A stretch of 5,261 nt of DNA from CAYXVB01 sp964467785 (GTDB lineage: Bacteria > Bdellovibrionota > UBA1018). The stretch spans positions 1 through 5,261 of the forward strand of contig CAYXVB010000219.1 of the NCBI GenBank assembly GCA_964467785.1. The letters are read 5' to 3'. A model generated the notes under the pieces. The model saw only the letters and a list, made by a program, of their open reading frames with translations, was not told the DNA's origin and did no database searches. The translations under genes and the position numbers were made by a program. The stretch's first letter is position 1; each line of letters starts with the position of its first letter. Positions 1-5,261 of the stretch are shown here, piece by piece.

Positions 1-149
1 GAATACTGCCGCATCTTGTCGCCCTGGAGGATCTGCAGGTAGACCAGCCGCGAGACCAGTAGCCCCATCGCGATGAATAGCGCCGCGTAGAGGTACTTAA
101 AGCGGTTCTGAAGTTCTCTGATCTGTTCTTCTTGCCCAAGGAATGCCAT
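1..149 (-). CDS. mrdA: Penicillin-binding protein 2 (MrdA), N-terminal fragment
   Basis: This is the first 49 codons of a gene that continues past the left edge. PBP2 is the transpeptidase of the elongation machinery; it crosslinks peptidoglycan in the periplasm and works with RodA, MreC and MreD. The visible protein begins MAFLGQEEQIRELQNRFKYL. One membrane segment follows at about residues 19-40 and ends in the family-typical RLVYLQILQGDKMRQY, where the YLQ(I/V)LQG motif marks the membrane exit in PBP2 proteins. The catalytic domain lies outside the window. The ATG is six bases after the mreD stop, so it is probably translated from the same mRNA. The upstream sequence (GAGATAAATAGAG) is only a weak ribosome binding site, which suggests translational coupling. 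Identification rests on the N-terminal motif plus the mreC-mreD context. A division-type FtsI is less likely because of that context. Confidence 0.88.
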   Translation of the reverse strand, partial: MAFLGQEEQIRELQNRFKYLYAALFIAMGLLVSRLVYLQILQGDKMRQY

Positions 150-155
150 CTCTAT

Positions 156-797
156 TTATCTCGCGCGGGTCCTGTCGTTGAGCCAGTCGACGGACGGATC
201 CGACGGCCCCTTGAATTCGTAATGACCGCTGATCTCGTTGTGCTCGTTGATTTCAGAGAGCTCGTCGAGGATCTGGTCGGGGCGAACTCCCTTGTAAGTG
301 ACGAAGTCGAAGCGATTGAGCCACCGGAAAACGACCGGCGAGAGCATCCCGTTGACGCCCGCCGAGGAGATGACCAGCAGGATCTCCGTCTGCCAATGGA
401 TGGCGCTGATGCCGAGGAGGTAGACCATGAGTTTAGTCGCGATGCGCGCCAGGAAAGCGGCGACCACCGTGACATAGCCATAGGTGCGAAGGTCTGGAAT
501 CACCAGGACGCGGTTTGCGAGGCGGCCCGCCAGGTAAACGACCATATAAGTCACGAGGAAGGTCCCGGCCGGAGCGGCGCTGTGGCTCTCAGAGATCCCG
601 CCCAAAAGGAGGGTCAGAATGCCGCCTTCAAGAAAATCGCGCCGCAGCGCGAACCAGACCACCATGAGCAGGACCACATCGGGCTGGAAATCCGGCAGCA
701 CCCAAAACGAGAAGAGCGACGTCTGCAAGGCGATCCCGACCAGGCTCATCAGGATCAGGACCGGCGCGTTCAGGAAGCGGAGCAAAAGCCGGGTCAC
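156..797 (-). CDS. mreD: Rod shape-determining protein MreD
   Basis: MreD is a polytopic inner-membrane protein of the elongasome that partners MreC and PBP2. The product is 213 residues with about five or six hydrophobic segments, roughly at 11-30, 39-56, 57-70, 78-98, 106-130 and 136-158. The family-like stretch PDFQPDVVLLMVVWFALRRD at about residues 35-54 and the LLGGISE segment after it fit MreD. The start is GTG at 797, overlapping the mreC stop by four bases (GTGA). It is supported by a good AAGGAAG ribosome binding site eight bases upstream, inside mreC. The overlap implies coupled translation. A polar tail of about 50 residues (161-213), rich in Asp, Glu, Asn and Arg, extends beyond the last membrane segment; E. 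coli MreD is only about 160 residues long. The assignment comes from topology, motifs and synteny, since MreD sequences are poorly conserved. Confidence 0.88.
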   Translation of the reverse strand: MTRLLLRFLNAPVLILMSLVGIALQTSLFSFWVLPDFQPDVVLLMVVWFALRRDFLEGGILTLLLGGISESHSAAPAGTFLVTYMVVYLAGRLANRVLVIPDLRTYGYVTVVAAFLARIATKLMVYLLGISAIHWQTEILLVISSAGVNGMLSPVVFRWLNRFDFVTYKGVRPDQILDELSEINEHNEISGHYEFKGPSDPSVDWLNDRTRAR

Positions 798-1693
798 TCG
801 GTCGACTTCCTTTTATCCGCATGGAGCGTCTCGGTCCGGTCCTGACGATCCGCATGGACCGCAAGCGACGCGGGACCATTCCAGTGAGTGACGATCAAGA
901 CCTCTTCAAGGCGGGAGAAGTCTACGCTGGGCTTGATCTCGACTTCTTGAGTGATGCCAAAGCGCTTCTTGTTGACCTTAGAGACGACCCCGACGGGAAT
1001 GCCCTTGGGGAAGATGCTACCTAGGCCGCTAGAGAGGAAGATGTCGCCTGGCTGGATGTCGTCGGTGCGGTTGGTGAAACGAACCTGGCACGTGTCGTCG
1101 GTCAGGCCTTCGATGACCCCGCGGGCACGAGAGCGCTCATCCACCGCGTCAACAGCGGAAAGCAGGTCCATGATCGTGACCACGTCCGCGGTGTCCTCGG
1201 TGGTCCGGAGCACGCGTCCGACAATGCCCTCGGCCGTGACCACTGCCATATTGCGCTCGATCCCGGCCCGGGAGCCGCGATTGATGCGAATGGCGCGAAA
1301 CTCGGTGGAAATATCCCGGGCGATCACCCGCGACACGATCGTCTTGAGGGAGAATTGCTCCTCGAAGTTGAGCAGTTTGCGGAGCCTGAGGTTTTCCTGC
1401 TGGGTTTCCCGCAGGCTCGCGATGGTCGAGAGAAGCTTGCGGTTCTCCTCGAGCAGGGAGAGGTTCTCCTGGCGCGTGTGCCAGAGGTACACGTAGTTGT
1501 TGTACGCGGACGAAATCTTTTCAAGGGTGAAACTGATCGCGCTCTGGATCGGCGACGTGATGAACACGATCGCCTTGTCGTAGAACGCGTACTGACGCGG
1601 ACTCCGGCTGGAGGTGTCGATCGCCACCAGCGGGATCAGCGTGAACCCGAAAAGGATGATGTAAAATTTGTACTCCCTGAGGTACTTGAGCAT
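794..1693 (-). CDS. mreC: Rod shape-determining protein MreC
   Basis: MreC is the bitopic scaffold of the elongasome. A short cytoplasmic end, one membrane helix and a periplasmic coiled coil plus beta-domain let it assemble and activate PBP2. The 299-residue product shows this order: membrane helix at about 9-26; a heptad-like coiled coil at about 60-112 (LSLLEENRKLLSTIASLRET and onward); then the beta-domain. Family motifs are INRGSRAGIERNMAVVTAEG (137-156), IVGRV (157-161), GDIFLSSGLGSIFPKGIPVG (216-235) and the C-terminal DFSRLEEVLIV. A charged tail of about 30 residues follows. The ATG at 1693 is forced: the frame has no other start codon before a TAA at 1724-1726. Its ribosome binding site (AGGA, two bases from the ATG) is close. 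The gene is first in the visible operon; mreB, its usual upstream neighbour, is absent. Confidence 0.96.
   Translation of the reverse strand: MLKYLREYKFYIILFGFTLIPLVAIDTSSRSPRQYAFYDKAIVFITSPIQSAISFTLEKISSAYNNYVYLWHTRQENLSLLEENRKLLSTIASLRETQQENLRLRKLLNFEEQFSLKTIVSRVIARDISTEFRAIRINRGSRAGIERNMAVVTAEGIVGRVLRTTEDTADVVTIMDLLSAVDAVDERSRARGVIEGLTDDTCQVRFTNRTDDIQPGDIFLSSGLGSIFPKGIPVGVVSKVNKKRFGITQEVEIKPSVDFSRLEEVLIVTHWNGPASLAVHADRQDRTETLHADKRKSTE
806..812 (-). promoter_or_regulatory. Ribosome binding site for mreD
   Basis: AAGGAAG on the minus strand, eight bases before the GTG at 797 and inside the mreC coding region. It supports the GTG start, and therefore the four-base overlap of mreC and mreD. 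Confidence 0.7.
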
Positions 1694-1725
1694 GTTCCTG
1701 CTTGGCTTTGCCTCCGGTGAACATT

Positions 1726-1754
1726 AATGTAGCGATGTCGGCGGCCCATTGCAA
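1726..1754 (-). promoter_or_regulatory. Candidate sigma-70 promoter of the mreC-mreD-mrdA operon
   Basis: On the minus strand TTGCAA (1749-1754, 4 of 6 matches to TTGACA) and TACATT (1726-1731, 4 of 6 to TATAAT) are separated by exactly 17 bases. Transcription would start near 1719, giving a leader of about 25 bases before the mreC ATG. Both hexamers are imperfect, so this is only a prediction. Its position in the 155-base gap between mreC and the divergent gene at 1849 is what would be expected. I saw no comparably spaced promoter on the plus strand here; a lone TAAATT at 1779-1784 lacks a matching -35. Confidence 0.4.
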
Positions 1755-1833
1755 CGGCCCCCGCGCAGAATTTCAAGGTAAATTTCAGCGACAGTTTCGG
1801 TGGAGCATTCGGCCGACAAGGTCGCGAGCGTGA

Positions 1834-1839
1834 AAGGAA
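1834..1839 (+). promoter_or_regulatory. Ribosome binding site for the PpiD-like gene
   Basis: AAGGAA, about nine bases before the ATG at 1849. It supports this start, which also places the predicted membrane anchor right at the N-terminus. Confidence 0.6.
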
Positions 1840-1848
1840 CGGTTCGGC

Positions 1849-3084
1849 ATGCTGAGTTGGATTCGGGATAAGTTCGGCGGGGTCCTAGTGGTCGGGATCA
1901 TCGGATTCATTGCTTTCGTTTTCGTGTTCTCCGATCTGATCCGCCCCAAAGCGACCCGCGGTATCCATGAGGGCGCGGTGGCCGGCACGGTCAATGGTGA
2001 TGCCATCCCGCTGGCCGAGTTTAACCGGGCCTATGGCCGCCAGGTGGAGTATTTCCGACAGATGATGGGCGGTAACGTGAGCGAGGACCAGCTCAAGGCC
2101 TTCCGCTTCAAGGATATGGTTTTCAACGAGCTGGTGCAGCGGCGGCTTCGTCTCCAGCAGGCCGATCGCATGGGCCTGACCGTCAGCGACGAGCAGGTGC
2201 GTGATACCATCCGCGAAGTCCCGGCCTTTAAGAAGGACGGCAAATTCGATGTCCTGGCGTACAAGCAGGTCCTCGATGCCAACGGCTATCATGCGGGCAG
2301 TTTTGAGCGCACGGTCCGTGAGGACCTGCTCGCCACCGAGTGGTCGAATTATTTCCGCGACCGGGTGCAGGTCACCGACGAAGAGGCGCGGCGCGAATTC
2401 ATCAAGCGCAATGAAAAGCGCAAGATCAAGTACGTAATGATCACGCTGGACGCCGCCAAGAAGGCGGTACCGGTGACGGCCGCCGAGGTGAGCAAAGCGC
2501 TCGCTGATCCGAACAAGCTGAATCTCGCCAAGTCGCAATACGAAGCTCGTAAGGCGGGCGAGTTCAAGGGTAAGACGTTTGACCAGGTCAAGGACCAGCT
2601 CGCGCGCGAGATGGTGTCCTCGGACAAGTTCGCCGAAGCCCAGAAGGTCCAGGAAAACCTGGCCGGTGAGGTGCAGGCCGCGCTGAGCGCGTCCGCCGCG
2701 GGCGATGCCAAGGTCAATGCGATCGTCAAGAATCTTGGCGCCAAAGTGGTCACGTCCGATTGGGTGAGCTCGCAGTCGTCCTCGCTCCCGAATGTTGGCG
2801 AAGTCGCGGCGCTCCTCAAGGACGCCTTCGCCGCCAAGTCTCCGATCAACCCGGCTCATGGAGGCAAGGCAGGCAAGTACTCCGTCGCCCAGGGGACGTT
2901 GGTGGCCCTGGTGTTGGACGCGCAGAATGCGGATCTTTCGAAGTTCGACGCCGAACGCGCCTCGATCCTCGAGCAGCTCACTCAGCGTAAGGCCGGAGAG
3001 CTTGCCCAAGGCGCGATGGCGGAAGTGACCAAGAAGGCCAAGGTCGAGCGCAACCCGGAAGTGGTTGGGGACGGCTCCGGCTGA
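1849..3084 (+). CDS. PpiD-like, membrane-anchored SurA_N-domain protein lacking the parvulin domain
   Basis: This is a probable periplasmic folding factor held in the inner membrane, of the PpiD/SurA chaperone family. PpiD helps proteins emerging from the Sec translocon. The 411-residue product has a short positive N-terminus (MLSWIRDKFG) and one membrane helix at about 11-28, leaving the rest outside the cytoplasm. The SurA_N chaperone domain covers about 45-190; its diagnostic parts are VAGTVNGDAIPLAEFNRAYG (44-63), LVQRRLRLQQADRMGLTVSD (95-114) and VPAFKKDGKFDVLAYKQVLD (124-143). In PpiD a parvulin PPIase domain would follow. Here only some 50 residues (about 192-241) separate the SurA_N part from GKTFDQVKDQLARE (241-254), which corresponds to the segment after the parvulin domain, and the C-terminal region is present. 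The protein is thus about 200 residues shorter than E. coli PpiD and should have no isomerase activity. It stands alone, divergent from mreC. The family call is firm; the chaperone role is inferred. Confidence 0.85.
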   Translation: MLSWIRDKFGGVLVVGIIGFIAFVFVFSDLIRPKATRGIHEGAVAGTVNGDAIPLAEFNRAYGRQVEYFRQMMGGNVSEDQLKAFRFKDMVFNELVQRRLRLQQADRMGLTVSDEQVRDTIREVPAFKKDGKFDVLAYKQVLDANGYHAGSFERTVREDLLATEWSNYFRDRVQVTDEEARREFIKRNEKRKIKYVMITLDAAKKAVPVTAAEVSKALADPNKLNLAKSQYEARKAGEFKGKTFDQVKDQLAREMVSSDKFAEAQKVQENLAGEVQAALSASAAGDAKVNAIVKNLGAKVVTSDWVSSQSSSLPNVGEVAALLKDAFAAKSPINPAHGGKAGKYSVAQGTLVALVLDAQNADLSKFDAERASILEQLTQRKAGELAQGAMAEVTKKAKVERNPEVVGDGSG

Positions 3085-3140
3085 CTAGGTAGGGGTTTTG
3101 CTTTAAATGATTCGTCGGCGGCTTGGGGGTGATCGTGCCT

Positions 3141-3953
3141 CTAGCCGGCCGGCGAGTCCGTCCATTTGAGCAGGAGCTCGACGAATTCTTTTCGCTTCTC
3201 GAACGGGAGACCGTGGCCGGTGCCAGGAACTTCCTCGAAGCGGATTGACGGATAATCGGCGAACTGCCGACGCTCTTCGTCGAAATCTGCCTTGGACCAG
3301 ACGCGGCTATCGCCGCCGCGCAGTGCCAGCACTGGCATCCCTCGTGCCCCCAGCTCACGGAGCCAGGGTCGAATTGAGGAGTCTCGGACTCCTTCAAGAG
3401 TTCGCAGCAGTGCGTCACGGTCAAAAGGAAAGGTGAGGGAGCCGTCTCCGTGCATTCGAGCTACTGCCATCAAGTACTGTCCCATGGATGGATCGGGGCA
3501 GCGCGCGCTCATGAAGTCGCGGGCCTCAGTGCGGGAGCCGAACTGGAGCGGTAGGATTGAGAGAAATTGATAGAGGTTGTCGCCCATGCCACCGCCGGCG
3601 GGTCCCGAAAAACCGATATCGATGAGGACGATACCTTTGACCCAGGTGGGTCGGAGCCAAGCCGCGGCGGCGGCGGTTCGCGCCCCCATGGAGTGGCCGA
3701 CGATCCATGCGGGATGGGACCGAGTGATGGCCATGGTGTCCAAAACGTCCTGTCCGAAGTCCTGAGGAGTATAGGAGGTCTGTGGCGTCTGGCTGCCTCC
3801 GTGGCCGCGCTGATCAGGCGCAATGAGTCGATAATGGGATTCCAGCGAAGCGGCGATGGGGCGCCAAAGCGCACCGGTGCCACCCATTCCATGGAGCAAG
3901 ATCATGGGAGGCAAGGCAGGGGCGGTGGACCAAATTTGATAACCCAATTCCAT
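3141..3953 (-). CDS. Alpha/beta hydrolase, YbfF/ABHD11-like esterase family
   Basis: A probable cytoplasmic serine hydrolase of 270 residues, with no signal peptide; the substrate cannot be read from the sequence. It shows the oxyanion-hole motif LLHGMGG (19-25), DQRGHG (47-52), the nucleophile elbow GHSMG with Ser88, and the C-terminal PGTGHG with His247. The layout LLHG-x-LW-x-IA, then DQRGHG, then GHSMG, then VLIDIG recalls YbfF/ABHD11 esterases, in which the acid is the Asp of the VDIAP-like segment; here that is Asp112. The commoner position after strand 7 (GGDSRVWS) has Arg where an Asp often lies, although Asp215 is nearby. Start choice: an ATG at 4019 would add 22 residues and overlap the divergent gene, but the ATG at 3953 has an excellent AGGAG six bases upstream and the fold begins right after it. 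Numbering uses the 3953 start. The gene converges with the one ending at 3084. Function beyond hydrolase is unknown. Confidence 0.85.
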   Translation of the reverse strand: MELGYQIWSTAPALPPMILLHGMGGTGALWRPIAASLESHYRLIAPDQRGHGGSQTPQTSYTPQDFGQDVLDTMAITRSHPAWIVGHSMGARTAAAAAWLRPTWVKGIVLIDIGFSGPAGGGMGDNLYQFLSILPLQFGSRTEARDFMSARCPDPSMGQYLMAVARMHGDGSLTFPFDRDALLRTLEGVRDSSIRPWLRELGARGMPVLALRGGDSRVWSKADFDEERRQFADYPSIRFEEVPGTGHGLPFEKRKEFVELLLKWTDSPAG

Positions 3954-3959
3954 GGTTGA

Positions 3960-3966
3960 CTCCTGC
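3960..3966 (-). promoter_or_regulatory. Ribosome binding site deciding the hydrolase start
   Basis: GCAGGAG on the minus strand lies six bases before the ATG at 3953. No comparable site precedes the in-frame ATGs at 3983 or 4019. It therefore supports the shorter 270-residue protein and leaves a 48-base spacer to the divergent gene at 4002. Confidence 0.7.
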
Positions 3967-4001
3967 GCGCTATAGACTAGCATGCTGCGGACCGAGCGAG
4001 T

Positions 4002-5261
4002 ATGTCTAAATCTTCCCAACCTCCCCAGCGTGCATCCCGTGGAGCAGCGAATTCAACATCGCGCCAGGCCCCGGTGACTTCACGCGGAGTTTTGTCGGTG
4101 GGCCGAACCGGCTCCGCCGGACCAACGGCGAAAAATTCGGTCAAGCAAATCGCGTCGCGCGCTCGCTCGGTTTGCACTCAAGCAAAGCGCAAAACGGCCG
4201 CCAAGGTGACGCTCTCGGCAATGCCGGTGACACATGTGGGGCATTCTACTGCGAAAGCTCCGCAAGTACCGCAAGCTCAGCGTTCGGTTCAGGACTGGCT
4301 GCAGCTTGCGCTCCTGCGTTCCGAGAAATGCGAGCTGGGAGAGGCACGCGAGTCTTTCCTCGCGGCACTTGAGTTGGCCAGCCAAGGCGCTCAAGAGGCT
4401 GTGGAAGGGGGCGATGTGAGTGGGCGGCGCGAATCAGTCGTCGCACGGATGGAAGCGATCGCCGGCCTCCTGCGCATTGCGGGCGAATCGCTCGATAACT
4501 CCGCCATCGCGCACTGGGACCACGAGCTGGGCCAGTTGATGCAGCGCTATCCCAACGAGGTCCCGGCGATCGCCTGGTACTGCAAGGGGGCCATCGCCCG
4601 AATGCAGAAACAGTATCGCGAGGCGCAGGTGTATTTTCACCGCTATATCCGGATCGCGCGCGAGCGTCCGGAAACGTCCTCCTTCAGCCGGATCTCTCCC
4701 GATGAGGCCCTCGCTCGCGGATGGGTGATGATTGCCGTGGTGTTGTGGAGCCGAATGCTCCCCCGGCGTGCGATCTGGATCTCCGAAAAGCTGCTCGAGC
4801 TTTACGGCGACAAGCCCATGCCGGCAGTGCTGGGCATGGTTTACATGCTGCGAGCCGGGATCGACTCCTATCATCAGCGCTTTGACTCGGCGTCGCAATG
4901 GTACCAGCGGGCGCAGGCCGCTTTCCTCAGCTCGCACAATTGGTACTACTACCTTTATGTCCTGCTCGGGCAAGCTCGTTTGGCGCGTTATCAGCGGAAT
5001 TACGTCCAGGCCAACTGGTACCTGGACCTGCTCGAAAAGGCGGCGCATGACGAGGTCTTCGGGCTACTCCGCTCCGAAGTCATTGAGGAGAGGAACAAGC
5101 TCAGCGACGATGCAGTGGACCTCGTCATTGACAGCCGCCATTGCGTCGTCCGTACCCGCGAGGGCGGGGAGATCACGCTCGGAAAACAGTACGTTCTGCT
5201 GCACATTCTTGAGGCGCTTTCCAAGGCGCACAGCCGTCCTGCCGAGGATCGCGAGCGCGGG
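4002..5261 (+). CDS. TPR-like protein with basic N-terminal tail and possible C-terminal winged helix, 3' truncated
   Basis: The reading frame stays open for 420 codons to the right edge, so the C-terminus is missing. I do not recognise a named gene. Residues 1-97 are low-complexity, rich in Ser, Ala, Thr, Gln and Pro, with 16 Lys/Arg and no Asp or Glu; this part is probably disordered. From about 96 to 365 the protein is helical with TPR-like repeats. The clearest are at 96-127 (DWLQLALLRSEKCELGEARE and onward), 191-221 (AWYCKGAIARMQKQYREAQV and onward), 278-310 and 317-350. At 372-420 the pattern VDLVIDSRHCVVRTREGGEI, then TLGKQYVLLHILEAL, resembles the opening strands and first helix of an OmpR/PhoB-type winged helix, which suggests a transcription regulator. 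ATG 4002 is the first start after an in-frame TAG at 3978 but has a weak ribosome site. An internal ATG at 4221 (residue 74), with AAGGTGA upstream, is an alternative. The coding call is firm; the regulator role is tentative. Confidence 0.8.
   Translation, partial: MSKSSQPPQRASRGAANSTSRQAPVTSRGVLSVGRTGSAGPTAKNSVKQIASRARSVCTQAKRKTAAKVTLSAMPVTHVGHSTAKAPQVPQAQRSVQDWLQLALLRSEKCELGEARESFLAALELASQGAQEAVEGGDVSGRRESVVARMEAIAGLLRIAGESLDNSAIAHWDHELGQLMQRYPNEVPAIAWYCKGAIARMQKQYREAQVYFHRYIRIARERPETSSFSRISPDEALARGWVMIAVVLWSRMLPRRAIWISEKLLELYGDKPMPAVLGMVYMLRAGIDSYHQRFDSASQWYQRAQAAFLSSHNWYYYLYVLLGQARLARYQRNYVQANWYLDLLEKAAHDEVFGLLRSEVIEERNKLSDDAVDLVIDSRHCVVRTREGGEITLGKQYVLLHILEALSKAHSRPAEDRERG

Noticed and set aside
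132..845. A 237-codon open frame on the plus strand across mreD.
   Set aside because: The product is rich in Asp, Glu, Gln, Arg and His without hydrophobic core or motif, and it is the complement of the well-supported membrane protein MreD.
951..1496. A 181-codon plus-strand frame opposite mreC.
   Set aside because: It has Ser/Arg-rich composition without motifs, and it lies entirely within mreC on the opposite strand.
1885..3009. A 374-codon open frame on the minus strand opposite the PpiD-like gene.
   Set aside because: It is antisense to a gene with clear domain motifs. Its translation is a low-complexity mix rich in Leu, Arg, His and Gly with no recognisable motif, as expected for a GC-rich gene's complementary frame.
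3116..3151. Possible hairpin CGGCGGCT / AGCCGGCCG between the convergent genes, as a terminator.
   Set aside because: The stem is only eight pairs with a bulge and a 19-base loop, has no T-run on either strand, and overlaps the end of the hydrolase. It is too weak to call.
3954..4019. A longer hydrolase start at 4019 giving 292 residues.
   Set aside because: The extra 22 residues precede the fold, the upstream sequence has no good ribosome site, and the start would overlap the divergent gene; the ATG at 3953 has AGGAG at ideal spacing.
4080..4394. A 104-codon minus-strand frame opposite the start of the TPR-like gene.
   Set aside because: It was considered because the plus-strand tail is low-complexity, but it has no motif or good ribosome site and the plus frame continues unbroken into a structured domain.
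4434..5048. A 204-codon minus-strand frame opposite the TPR-like gene.
   Set aside because: The plus-strand frame is longer, continuous from 4002 to the edge and shows repeated TPR-like helix patterns, while the minus frame shows no domain.

Overview
The window is a GC-rich bacterial chromosomal segment. Its recognisable content is the Gram-negative cell-elongation (Rod) machinery plus an envelope chaperone of the PpiD/SurA type. This points to a didermic proteobacterium. The mre cluster lacking mreB, the PpiD-like protein without a PPIase domain, and the TPR protein with a possible C-terminal winged helix would all fit Bdellovibrionota or related former deltaproteobacteria. That placement is an inference, not something the sequence proves. 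There are no RNA genes, insertion sequences, CRISPR arrays or obvious phage genes.

Layout. Positions 1-1693 hold three genes on the minus strand, read in the order mreC, mreD, mrdA (PBP2, cut by the left edge). mreC and mreD overlap by four bases (GTGA), and mreD is six bases from mrdA, so they form one operon. Their products span the inner membrane and link the MreB filament to the peptidoglycan synthase. Positions 1694-1848 are a divergent intergenic region with a plausible sigma-70 promoter for the mre operon. Positions 1849-3084 hold a plus-strand gene for a membrane-anchored SurA_N/PpiD-family protein that keeps both ends of PpiD but not the central parvulin domain. A 56-base convergent gap follows. 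Positions 3141-3953 hold a minus-strand alpha/beta hydrolase resembling the YbfF/ABHD11 esterases. A 48-base divergent spacer separates it from a large plus-strand reading frame at 4002 that runs off the right edge. This last gene encodes a strongly basic disordered tail, TPR-like helices, and what looks like the beginning of a winged-helix domain.

Functionally, the left half is about envelope growth and periplasmic protein folding. The two right-hand genes are not obviously linked to it. The main points of interest are the parvulin-less PpiD homologue opposite mreC, the missing mreB, the extended MreD tail, and the possible TPR regulator with an acid-free N-terminal tail.
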